Shown: positions 1 to 10,614 of the stretch, piece by piece | Layout of the letters: each line of letters begins with the position of its first letter | How positions within the stretch are numbered: the first letter of the stretch is position 1 | From: Acestrorhynchus altus | Lineage: Eukaryota > Chordata > Actinopteri > Characiformes > Acestrorhynchidae | Length of the DNA stretch: 64,000 nt | NCBI GenBank assembly: GCA_034509495.1 | Contig: CM067515.1 | Coordinates: forward strand, 15,504,558-15,568,557 | Reading direction: 5' to 3' | Program-made: the position numbers and the translations under genes | Notes under the pieces: model-generated | Database searches by the model: none | What the model was told of the DNA's origin: nothing | What the model saw: the letters and a program-made list of their open reading frames with translations, nothing else

Positions 1-104
1 TTTTTTCTTTTACAAATTTCTTGTCACATAGACCTATGATGTAAAGTGCTGTTACCTGTCCACTGTAGGTTACTTAAAGGCCCACTGGTGGTCCCTGGCC
101 CACA

Positions 105-597
105 TGTTTTAGACCACAATAATTTATTAGTATGGTGTACTAGGGCCTCCTTTTGTGGCCAATACAGTGTCAGTTCCTCTTGGGAATGACATTTTTTGGA
201 TACAATCCGGGTTAGCACCCGACCATCCCTTTCAGACAGCTTCCTCTTGCGTCCACATTTAATCCTGTTGGATGTAGTTCTTCCTTCTTGGTGGTGCTGT
301 CATTACCCTGGATACCGTGGCTCTTGATACATCACAAAGACTTGCTCTCTTGGTCAGAGATGCGCCAGCAAGACGTGCCCAAACAATTTGTCCTCTTTTG
401 AACTCTGGTATGTCCCCCAATGTTGTGTTCATTGCAATATTTTGAGCAATACTGTGCTCTTACCTGCTAATTGAACCTTCACACTCTGCTCTTACTGGTG
501 CAATTAATGAAGATTGTCCACCAGGCTGCTCCAATTTAGCCATGAAACCTCCCACACTACAATGACAGGTGTTTCAGTTTCATTGTCCAATCCCTGT
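105..597 (-). mobile_element. Tc1/mariner-like element, family A, deleted copy
   Basis: Inverse orientation of the copy at 11402-11900: same terminal repeat (caggtgtttcagtttcattg, 566-585) and same remnant of the transposase N-terminal helix-turn-helix region (minus strand, about 230-420). The left terminal repeat is missing or replaced. Frames are broken, so it is inactive. Confidence 0.8.
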
Positions 598-904
598 GTG
601 TTTGCTATGGCTGGGCAACATGGACAAAAAAAGTAAATCTCGATTTACTTTAGCTGAATGACTATACAATACAATATGTGAAAAATATACTGTGAAGAAA
701 GGACACCCCATAAAATCCTTCTTCTGTCTTTTTACTATATTCAAATGTTTTGAAAGGTGATCTTTTTTTTCTCCACAGTGTGGAAATGAGTGCAAATGGG
801 GACAGAGGGGAGCAGAGTAGAGGTGGAGCTGAAAGTAGGGGGTGGAGCAGACCGAGCAGGCTTTTCGCAAGACTGAACCAGAACCTTATGTGAAAAATTT
901 TAAA

Positions 905-1350
905 ACTCGATATAGGGCCCCAAGTTGCGCTGCCACTATGATCCTGGAGTCGCTGGTTCCAATCCAGGTTCATGCTGCTCACCATCGGCAGCCGGGATTC
1001 AGAGGGAGAGAAATTGGCTTGCTCTCCCTCGGGGGGTGGGTAGATGGCGCTCTTCCCACATCTCGCAAGTGTACTGCTGGTCGACGGCGTCTGCCGTCCA
1101 TTGTGTCAGATCCGGGTATCCGGCGTTCTCCTCCAAGTGCGGTGGCTGCCCAGCAAAGATACAAATGGCGGCAGTTCGAAAAGAGGCGGTAGGCTATCGT
1201 CACATGACTTCGGAAGAAACATGTGGACGATCTCTCCCCCTACCGTCGAGAGCAGGGCATGCAATGTGGGAGGCTACTTAGGGGGATGGGTAATTGGCAC
1301 CTCTAAATTAGTATGGGTGAAAAATTGGGAAAAAATTAAAAAAAAAATCT
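905..1350 (+). repeat. tRNA-derived SINE (teleost type)
   Basis: Starts with a tRNA-like head including a B-box-like ggttccaatcc (954-964). A body with ggggtgggtagatggcgctc follows, and an A-rich tail with gggtaattggcacctctaaa. A related 3' fragment occurs at 19600-19690. Not a functional tRNA gene. Confidence 0.7.
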
Positions 1351-1859
1351 CTTCAGACCATATCTTGCTCTTTTTTCATCCAGATGTAGATATAAATATT
1401 GATATTGTCCAGCCAGATTTGAGCTGACTAAACCCCTCCACACAGGTTGTGGGGGTGAGGACGAGGTGATTTAAGACATACTAAGTGGTGGGGTTTGTGT
1501 CTAGTGCTTCTTACCTTCTTCTTCCTCATAGCTCCAGTGTGAATGACGGAGACGTCCCGAAGACCCAAACTGTTACTTTAACTGCTTTTAAATGTGGGTC
1601 AGTAAGATGTTAATGGCGCTGTGTGTGTGTGTGTGTTGGTGTGTACACGTGGCCATGCGAACACTGTGGGCTGACTTTCCACTGATGTCAGTGCAGCTGT
1701 GCTGGCGGCTGCTGCTGCTGCCTCTCCTGATGCAGCGTGATCTGCTCTGCCTTGCCCTCCAGTAACCCCACAGCACATTATCTATAATACATCTGTGTGT
1801 GTATGAGTGTACATACCCCAGCCCTAAATGGGATCTCGTGACCATATATGGGTGATGAG

Positions 1860-2145
1860 CATTGTGGTGTGAGAGGTTTCAGCCAATCCGATTGCACAGT
1901 GTTGGAGTCTGTGTGGGGGAGGGCCCAGCAGGCCAGGGAGGGTGTGTCTTTTAGGAGGAAGGGAGGCTCCGAGTTTGAAAATGAATGATGTGACACAGTT
2001 GTAAAGCAGGCGGGAGGCTGCTGGCAGACCCTGTGTCTACAAAGCAGCAGCACGGCTTCTGCTAAATAAGAAATCGACAGAGAAAAGGCAAAGATAATTC
2101 ACGCAAGAACACCCAAAGACCAGGAAACAGCTGGGACGATGCAGT
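1860..2145 (+). promoter_or_regulatory. Candidate acsbg2 promoter and 5' non-coding exon
   Basis: The first coding exon starts with an acceptor, so a 5' non-coding exon is required upstream. This stretch is repeat-free, moderately GC-rich and has a CCAAT box at 1883-1887. It ends in a strong donor (gtgagt at 2146-2151). No TATA box is evident. This is inference from position and motifs; other sites upstream, including outside the window, are possible. Confidence 0.25.
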
Positions 2146-2703
2146 GTGAGTGGAATTGGTGGTGTTGGCTTGAATCTGTTGGGATTACCAGGTAGAAGGA
2201 TGGAAGGGGGATGTTGGGTGTGACCCACCAAAGCAACAAAGCTGGTTTTGGCATTTTGGGGGAGTTGGAGTGTGGCTCGGACACACTGTTGATGGATGAC
2301 TGCTTGGTTATGATGATGATTTTGCAGGAGGCATCAAGTGACATTAAGCTTTGATGGTTTTTTTATATATAGGAGCTCTTGAAATCTATATGCACTCTAT
2401 AAGCAGTGACTGCAGTCCTCTGCTGTATATTTCCATATCTTGCCTGTGCTGGTGTTGGCATAAATGTGTTTTTCCCTTTAGATTTTCAGTCTGTACTAAC
2501 ATACTGAATCCTCTCATGTGACAAATGTAGCAAATACAGTTTAACACAAATGATGTTTTCTATCTCACCTAATGTCAGTGCTAAACTGGTGTCTGGATCT
2601 ATCTGCACCATACTGTTGTTTCTGCTGCCTCCACTAATGATATAGCAGGCTTTCAGTCTATAAATGAAGGCTACTGTAAATTTCACAGAAAATCTCTGGA
2701 TTC

Positions 2704-2710
2704 TTCTCTC

Positions 2711-2746
<36 letters not shown>

Positions 2747-2780
2747 GCTCTCTCATTCACATATATATGTGTGTGTGTAC
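2704..2780. repeat. (TC)n microsatellite with CG interruptions, then short (TG)n
   Basis: Pure pyrimidine dinucleotide run from about 2704 to 2754, followed by atatatatgtgtgtgtg. No coding content. Confidence 0.9.
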
Positions 2781-2973
2781 AGTATATTTTATGTCCTATA
2801 GCATATCACTGATGTCCATTGAAAACCAATTTTGTCCATTTTTAGTTTTGTTCATGATTTGAAATCTGTAGTTGCTCTGTACACTGTAAATAATCCCAGA
2901 TGAACAAACCAATAGAAATGCTCTAAAACCACTTTTAATTTCTCTAGGGATTCAATGGACAGCCATGATATAT

Positions 2974-3013
2974 TGTGTGTGTGTGTGTGTTTGTATGTAT
3001 GTATGTATGTATG

Positions 3014-3082
<69 letters not shown>

Positions 3083-3083
3083 A
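2974..3083. repeat. Compound microsatellite (GT)n-(GTAT)n-(AT)n-(GT)n
   Basis: About 110 bp of ordered blocks: GT, seven or so GTAT tetranucleotides, about 21 AT and then GT again. Open frames across it are artefacts of the repeat. Confidence 0.95.
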
Positions 3084-3239
3084 TGGGCATGGTGGCATTC
3101 TCCATACACTTTTAGTCTGCATGTTAAATGTGCAGTAAAGATTAAAATATGAAATATAAAAATATGAAATGCTTTATTTCTAGTGTGAGAAGTCAATGCT
3201 GAACTGGAATCTGAATCTGCATCTTCATCGTTCATTCAT

Positions 3240-3345
3240 AGTAATCCCCCAAAATCAAGTAGAAAGCCTTCCCTGTACAGTAGAGGCAGTTATTCCAACA
3301 AAAGCAAGATTGCCAAGCACATCAACCAAAGAGCAGGTGTCCCAG
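3240..3345 (+). repeat. Tc1/mariner-derived 3' fragment (family D)
   Basis: Contains tagaaagccttccctgtaca, gttattccaacaaaagcaag and gcaggtgtccca, the same series seen in longer copies at 24930-25310, 28075-28390, 47330-47530 and 55290-55640. Confidence 0.6.
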
Positions 3346-3897
3346 TACCCGGTGTAGTGAACAATGTTTGAAATTGGCTTTTCTTTTCCCTTTCTATGTA
3401 TTTCATCTGTAGTGTCTTTGAGAGAAGACTGGTCATAGATGCTGTACTGTATGTAGATGAGTGTGAGCAGGGAGGGGCTCCAGATGGAGGACTTAGGTTG
3501 GAGGCAGGCGACTAACTGCATTTACACGCTGGCTTCTGCTTTTGCGCAAAACTGCTGCCAAGCACCAGCTGGATGGTTAAAACACCCACAACCAGCTATA
3601 CACACACACATGTATGTGGAGTGTAGCACCTATTCTCGTCTGGCCATTCACCCCAGGGTGCTAATGGTTTCTCAGCATGGACCAATGATCAGGTCAATGG
3701 ATGTGTTAATGTGGTGCACACTTGTGATGGGAATAGGTGTGGCTATGCTGTGTGATTGGTATTCAGGTTGGTATTGTGTTGGAGAAAACCATGCAGAAGG
3801 TATTGATGAATAGAAGAACAGAATAGAATAGAATGGAACCTTATTGATCCCTTGGGAGGGATCAGGAAAATCTGATGAACAGGGTCGGTACTCACCA

Positions 3898-3965
3898 CCA
3901 CTCCAGAGTGTCAGAGAGTGTCAGAGAGTGTCAGAGAGTGTCAGAGAGTGTCAGAGAGTGTCAAG
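3898..3965. repeat. 10-bp minisatellite
   Basis: Five exact tandem copies of tcagagagtg at 3911-3960 with degenerate edges. It lies just after a LINE-tail-like segment (about 3815-3870: cttattgatcccttgggagg). Confidence 0.9.
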
Positions 3966-4001
3966 AACCTATTTAAAGACATTCATCTAAAGGTTCATCA
4001 T

Positions 4002-4036
<35 letters not shown>

Positions 4037-4079
4037 AGTTCGGCCATCGGAGAAGCTAGAACATCAGATTTTGACCCAA

Positions 4080-4700
4080 ACAGATATATATGGAAAATAA
4101 GTATTGGATGCATGTTGATTTTGCAAATTTTCCCATCTTTAAAGAATGGAGATGTCTGTTATTTTTATTGTAGGTTCATTTCAACTGTGAGAGACAGAAT
4201 CTAAAAAAAAAATCCAGAAAATCACATTGTATTATTTGATACAATAGAATAACTGATCTTAATAGTTGGGACAGACGTTTATTTGCAATTACCGTTTCCT
4301 GTGGTTCTTGACCAGGTTTGTACACACTGCAGCAGGGATTTTGGCCCACACTTCCATACAGATCTTCTCCAGATCTTTCAGGTTTTGGGGTTGTTGCTGA
4401 GCAACACTGAGTTTCAGCTCCCTCTAAAGATTTGGGTTCAGGTCTGGAGACTGGCTAGGCCACTCCAGGACCTTGAAATTCTTCTTACAGAGCCACTCCT
4501 TAGTTGCCCTGGTTATGTGTTTCAGGTCATTGTCATGCTGGAAGACCCAGACATGACCCATCTTCAATGCTCTTACTGAGGGAAGGAGGTTTTTGGGCAA
4601 ATTCTTGCAATAATTGGCCCCACCCATCCTCCCTTTAACACGGTCCCCTTTGTGTAAAAAAAACAAAAAAACAAAAAAAAAAACCCACAGAATTCTGATC
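4080..4700 (-). mobile_element. Tc1/mariner-like element, family B, partial
   Basis: The left end resembles the aagtatttgat-type terminal repeat (gaaaataagtattggatgca, gtgagagacagaatctaaaa). On the minus strand about 4424-4660 encodes the end of a Tc1 transposase, including QHDNDLKHITRATKEWL and WPSQSPDLNPN, the final part of the DDE/D catalytic domain. The N-terminal half is missing. Same family as 21084-22140. Confidence 0.85.
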
Positions 4701-5327
4701 ATGATTGAGCGTTTTAACCATATTCTGATCTTTAACCATATAGACACACTAGTACGTAGGTTGTTTTTGGCCTGTCAACAGGGATAGACTGGCCATTAGG
4801 AGAACCAGGAAGAATCCTGCTGGTCTGCTATGGGCGTGGGTCTCTGAGAGGGGACCTCCACCGATTGACTAAAACAAAACCAGTCAAAAGAAACCTGTCA
4901 CAAGAAGTGTTTTCACTTTATCGTGCAATAAATGGACATGATTGATGCTGCACTCTTAACACCCATTATGATGGCCATTAATGTGAATAATCCATTATAT
5001 CATTTTTAAAGGAACAGCTTAATTTTATGTTTATTATATTTCAAAAATGTTGTGTACTTTTGATGTAATTAAATGAGTGTATTTGTGTGTGATGGTGTAG
5101 CAGCATTGTGTGCAGAGCCTAGAGTGAATCACTTTGTGTTCTTGGAATATCTCCAACTTGACACGAGGGAGGAGAGTAGAACCTCAACTCAGGAATGATC
5201 ATGCTCATCAACGTTCCCGCAGGCGGATGCTGGGTTACTCGACTGTCTCCTAGCTCTTCACTGAATGTCTAATTTGAGTATTTACTGCTCTGAGGCTCTA
5301 GTGAAAAATCTTTGTGCACCCTCTAAA

Positions 5328-5505
5328 GCGGAGGTCACCAACCCTGCTCTTGCATGTCTACCTGTCTGAAGACTTAAGGTCCACTTGACATAGGTCCTTC
5401 TGATCATACTTTCAGAAGTGCTTGAAGAGCTGAATCCGTAATTAGAGCTGAAAGCTGTAGATCTCCTGGAGGTGGGTTGGGGAGCACTTGCTAGAAAATC
5501 ACTGT
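5328..5505. repeat. Palindromic MITE (hAT-like), 'caccaaccctgctc' family
   Basis: Starts gtcaccaaccctgctcttgc and ends gatctcctggaggtgggttg, which are imperfect inverted repeats. Related copies lie at 28751-28935 and 52848-53035. No coding capacity. hAT assignment is by resemblance only. Confidence 0.65.
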
Positions 5506-6540
5506 TGATTCCAGATTAGTTGAAGTCAAGTGTGGCTTTAGACACTGTGTGTGAACGTTATAGGATACAGTCCAGTACCCCTGAGCCAACACTGGACCAT
5601 ATGGCTTCTTGTTGGCTGGACACATCCTGGGATAAATTGGAACAGCCACCCTCTGAAACAGCCGTCCTCTCTTCAGCTTACCAGCATGGAATCAGTCATG
5701 TGATAAAAAAGGAACTCCCCTTTTAGAGACAGAGAGCAGGAAACTGGTGTTTACAAATTAGTTTGTTGTAATGAAAGTGCTTTACAGCTTATTCAGGACT
5801 GTCCACCAGTGGGTCTGAGTCAAGTGTTTGATGGCAACAGCCTGTCATAAATCATAAAACACTCCTTAAAGTCTATGCAAACAAAAGTTTAAGGAAAATT
5901 GCCATTCATTTGATCTTATTTATTCACAGAGAGTTCAGAAATGAATACGTGTGTGAATAGAGGGTGTGGTATTTAGACAGATGGGTTTTTGTTAATTACA
6001 TTACCCATGTCTCCTGTTTTAAGAGGAAAACTTTACATACTCTTATCCACAAAAGGCTTTTAAATAACAAATAAATTCATACATTTTTACTGGTTACTTT
6101 TAAGATGGAATCTTCCTCGGGATAGAATATCCTACAGCATCAAGCAAGTCTAATGCTGCACTCCATTTAGCTCAGAAGTCAGATGTCAGAGCTGGCAGTA
6201 ATGTCTGCATTCCAGTTAAAGCAGGAATATTTGCACTTGTGGTGTTCCAGATCAGATTTCCTATTCGGAAATTCCAAGTTCCAAATTTAAAGGAAGCGTA
6301 ATGATTTAGACATACAATTAGCAGCATGTGAAGGGGTGGTGTTGGGATGTCTCGATAACAGTAATGTAATCAACTATACCAATACCACTAAAATTCTACA
6401 ATTCCAAACATAAAATAAAACACAAAATAAATACTAAGACTGGGATGGATCACAAAATTCACGGATGGGATAGTTTCGCAGTAAGTGATGGATTGGATTG
6501 TTTTTCGACTCAAAATAAAAAGCATGATTATCTTCACACA

Positions 6541-6800
6541 CACGGGTGGCGCAGTGGATAGCGCTGTTGCCTCACAGCAAGAAGGACCTGGGTTTGATCC
6601 CCGGGTGGGGTGACCTGGGAAGTTTCTGTGTGGAGTTTGCATGTTCTCCCCATCTCCGGTTTCCCGGTGAATTGGTGAGAGCCCTACGATGGACTAGCGC
6701 CCTGTCTAGGGTTGTTTCCTGCCCTTGCGCTCAGAGTTGCCGGCTGGGCACCGGCTCACCCGTGACCCTATTCAGGAATAAGCGGTTCAGAAAATGAATG
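6541..6800 (+). repeat. tRNA-derived SINE, teleost 'ggtggcgcagtggatagcgc' family
   Basis: Full-length-looking copy: tRNA head with A-box tggcgcagtggatagc and B-box gggtttgatcccc (6591-6603). The body has gtggagtttgcatgttctcc and gatggactagcgccctgtct, and the tail reads caggaataagcggttcagaa. A truncated inverse copy is at 45545-45725. Confidence 0.9.
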
Positions 6801-8469
6801 AGTGATCTTCACACACACATTTTCTCAGTGTGGTAATGCATGGTAAACGTTGTTTTGAACATGGTCTTAAATGAAACCACAGAGATGTTTAATTATTTGG
6901 CTACCAGACTGCACTGAAACATAAACAACTTAATTTTTTTTGTTTAAATGTACACTATTATGATGATTGTCTATTCTTTTTAGATTAGTATTCTGGGTAT
7001 ATTTGTACTGAGACCTGTATAGTTTCCATGCTGCAACTTGTGAACAGTGAGAATTTACTCACTTTTGCTCTGGGATTACACCTGTGTGTGGTTTGGGAAT
7101 AATTTGGATAATTCAATGATTAATTTAGTGTGTCTATATGTGGGGATTTTGTTGCACTCTTAATGTATTCCTGAATCCTATGTTTTCCACAACGGAATGT
7201 AGCCTCATGTCTGCAGCAGAAAATATCCCTCTAGATATTGGAATAGCCATAGCTGGTTCTGATCATTTGGCAAAGAGCTGCGAAAATGCTGATGAAGTTG
7301 TATTGGCTTCTGATTGGCTCCCTAATACAATAAGGTGATGCCGCTTTTAATATGTACTCATGTTCAACATATTGACGTGTTCATCTGTCCTCCTCTTCCA
7401 CGTCTGCCTACATACAGAAAAGCTTTTGTCTGTAAACCTTCTCCATCCGTGTTTGATACAGTACAGTGTTCCCATACAAGAAATGTAGTCTAAATTACAG
7501 CGGCTTATGAAATTCTTCCCCCAGCTGCACCAGATGTTGATAACCGCATGCTTATGTGCCGCGTTCAGGCAACACAGTGGCTTTGCGTTTTTCCAATATA
7601 TCTCCGCATGAAGAATGAGACAAATATTACTTCAATTTCACACTTACAGCACTAAGTAAACATTGTTCTATGAGATTCACAGATGTTCCACATATTTAAG
7701 CATTAATCACTGCTAGTGAGCTACTACACAAAATGATTGTGATGATCTGTGTGTTTGAATGTGCTGGAACGGCATTTCCTTCTGCCTTTACTTGCTAACC
7801 CTGATGGACGATGCAAGCAGTGCTCTGAGCCGACCTTATGTCACATGCCTGACTATAGCTTACAGAGGCCTCCTAGTCCATCCTAAATTCAGATGCTCTG
7901 CACCTCTTTGCCTCACTGAGTAACGGTGTTCAGGAATACTCAGCTCATTACTGGACAGTGCATGTCTCATGAAGAGCATGAAGACTCGTGTCTGTAGATG
8001 TTCTTGGACTGTGTTAGTTCTTGTTAGATCAGTTAGTTGGTATGGAAAACTGTGCTGTGTTTGTTTATTCAGATAGATATGCAAACTAGAGCTGAGCTTT
8101 GACGTTCAGACTCATCAGAATTGATGAATCGGTCAGAATTGGTCAGAACGGAGAGAGTTTGGAGGAGAGGGGCAGGAAGATGTTAAAGTAAAACCTGAGT
8201 TACATTGTTATCCGTTTTGTTTGTGGATGAAATTCAGATTTTAATTTGTCAAAAAAAATATAAGTAGTTGCAGTGAGTGTCGGAAACTACATCAGCAAGT
8301 CTGTTTGGGCCATGAAAAAAGATTGACACCCAATAAAATCCTGTCTTTTTCATCATATTTAAACTTTATCTGCATTTGAACATTCCTGAGAAATGTAGGT
8401 AATGTCACTAAATGCATCTGAAGAAATGAGAATCAGCTGAAGACAATCAACTGCAGATGATTACAGTGT

Positions 8470-8790
8470 GGTTGCAGTGGATTTTGGAGGAGCCTGTTTA
8501 TACCACAGACATTAGTTTGGTGGGCTCTCGATTATTGAGGTGACTGGGATCACCATGGCTAGATCCAAGGAACTCTTGAAGGCCTTCAGAAAGAAGGTTA
8601 TAGATGCATTAAAATATCTCAGAACAATTAGATACAATTTACTAGTGAAACATCTGCCAACATGGCCCGGCCAAAGTATAGCATCTACCATCAAAAAAAG
8701 AGTCCAGAGAACACGTAGACAAGAACTTGAACAGAGTCTTGCCCTTTTACAGCAAGGTTTTCCTGCTTGCACACCTTTTTCATGAAGATG
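8470..8790 (+). mobile_element. Tc1-like transposon fragment, transposase N-terminus
   Basis: A + strand frame (8558 onward) reads MARSKELLKAFRKKVIDALK, which resembles the start of Tc1 transposases (MA-S-KEL...RKKI-DA). It is followed by degraded helix-turn-helix sequence, with no intact ORF beyond about 75 codons. Confidence 0.55.
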
Positions 8791-9639
8791 AAGTATTTTT
8801 CGTCTGGTCTCTATTTTTCGAAACTGTCCATTCCTCCTGTGCTGTGGCCACAGTGCATGTTAACAGAGCCAGAGAAGTGCTGGTATGTGTTTTCAGAGGA
8901 TGCCATGTTTAAATAAACATTAGGGCATGGTAGGCCATGGACAGAGGTGTGAATGTGGTCAGGCTGGGGCTGGCACGTCTGCTGACATTCTGGAACGCTG
9001 TGTGTGTTTCTAGCTGGGGAAACAACTCCTTTCCTGTTCTGTTTGACCTTAGACAACAGGAGGGAAACGGACATGCTTGGTCATCATATGGAACAAAATG
9101 GTCAGCTACAATCTGCCCATGGTCAGTGTTTTGTTTTTTTACAGAGTAGCTGAGTTGATTAAACTTTCAGTGACTTGTTTAGGGTTTTAAATACCTGAAA
9201 ATGGGACCTTGTTCACTTACAGAATGTTTTTGAGGCCTTTCGTGACCCAGTGGACTGTGGATTATTAGTGTTATTATTAGTGAATTTCTTTTCTGTCTTA
9301 ATGAAGAATAAAAGCAGTGATGTAAGTGGAACTGGTTAGTGTTTGTTTACCTCTGACTTGTTGGCTCCTTCCATGTCTGTTTGGGAGTATTTATGAGTGC
9401 TTTGGAAGTGTTGATCCACCTGTTTGCTCAGGTATTCTCCCGGATTTAATGAAAGTGCTTGAAACGACTTTCACCCGACATGTCAGTTGTAGAATTATTA
9501 TAATATCTATTCAAATCTGATTATAAATATGGAGTTTAATGGCTGTGTACGTTTCAATTTTTTTTTTATATAAATGTCATGAATCTGGATTGACTGGATC
9601 TGGATGACTACTGCCTCAGCTGCTCATTTGGTGTTAAAT

Positions 9640-10035
9640 GTGGCTCGGAGGTTAAAACGTAAACCAAACTGCCATGGCAAGACAGCTGGATCAGAACATC
9701 TCCAATGCATACCAGTAACACCTCATAAGACCTGCCTGATGTTTTGATCAGTACCTAACAAAATTGCTCCAAGGCAACAGAAGTGGATAAGCAACAGGAT
9801 CATGGTTACCTAAGGCTCAGTGATGCTCGTGAAGGCCACCTGACAAATTCCAGGGCTTAAAAGATCTGCTGCTAACGTTTTAGTGCCAGATACCATAGAA
9901 TCCCCTCAGAGGTCTTGGAGAGCCCATGCTTCAACAGGTAAGAGCTGTTTTTACTGCATCAGCGAAACGGACATCACCAACAAAACAGCTCTAACCCCTC
10001 AAGGCATGGACTCCTCAAGATCTCTGTCCTGTAGA
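9640..10035 (+). mobile_element. Tc1/mariner-like element, family C, internally deleted
   Basis: Contains gatcagaacatctccaatgc, aagacctgcctgatgttttg and aacaggatcatggttaccta, shared with copies at 19725-20040, 58929-59260 and 63540-63850. The later part (aacccctcaaggcatggact) is the opposite end of the same element, so the centre is deleted. Confidence 0.65.
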
Positions 10036-10484
10036 AGCTGTCAAACAGACCCAATCATTTGAAGACCAAAGCTGATCTTCAGGACTATTCCCTCCGTCCC
10101 ATACAGAAACACTTGGAGTAACCCTGGTGACACATTAGCTGGTGAGGGAGCATGTTTTGTCATCAGCATATGTCATCAGCTCTCTCGGACGATGGTCTTG
10201 TGACACGCATGCCGTTTGTCCTCGGAGCATCTGTTGGGTCATGTGACCACCACATGTCACTGACTGTTCCATTCAGCAGGTGGATGTGTGAGAGAGAGAG
10301 AGAGTTTGGACCCAGCAGTGTCTGTCACTCAAGGCCTGTGTGTACACTTGACACACATTTTAATGTCTCAGTTTGTGCTTCTGCCAAGTTCTCTACTTTA
10401 ACACTGCTGGTCAATTCAGCCAGAAGTGTAGGACGATTTGTAGATGCTCTTTTCTAACACACAGGTGTGCATTTGTTTCCACAG

Positions 10485-10614
10485 TGACCGTGTGTGAGCC
10501 TTTAACAATGTCTGCTGCCGGTGTAATAAACCCTCTTGGAGATGCCCTGCAGTCGTGTGGGACAGGGGACAGCATCGGCTCCCTGGATGATCCAGCTGTT
10601 GAGTCAACAGCCAA
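10485..10614 (+). CDS. acsbg2: acsbg2 exon with start codon (codons 1-35)
   Basis: The acceptor (tttgtttccacag) ends at 10484, the ATG is at 10508 and the donor gtatgt begins at 10615. The first 23 nt are 5' UTR, so transcription starts in an upstream exon. It encodes MSAAGVINPLGDALQSCGTG and an acidic continuation, with no recognised domain. The exon leaves two bases of codon 36. Confidence 0.85.

Noticed and set aside
905..1010. tRNA-like sequence at the head of the SINE (also at 6545-6610)
   Set aside because: A- and B-box-like motifs are present, but the cloverleaf is not maintained and a SINE body follows. These are SINE promoters, not tRNA genes.
7138..7338. 66-aa + strand ORF (SAAENIPLDIGIAIAGSD)
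   Set aside because: No homology recognised, no splice or promoter context, and AT-rich intergenic surroundings.
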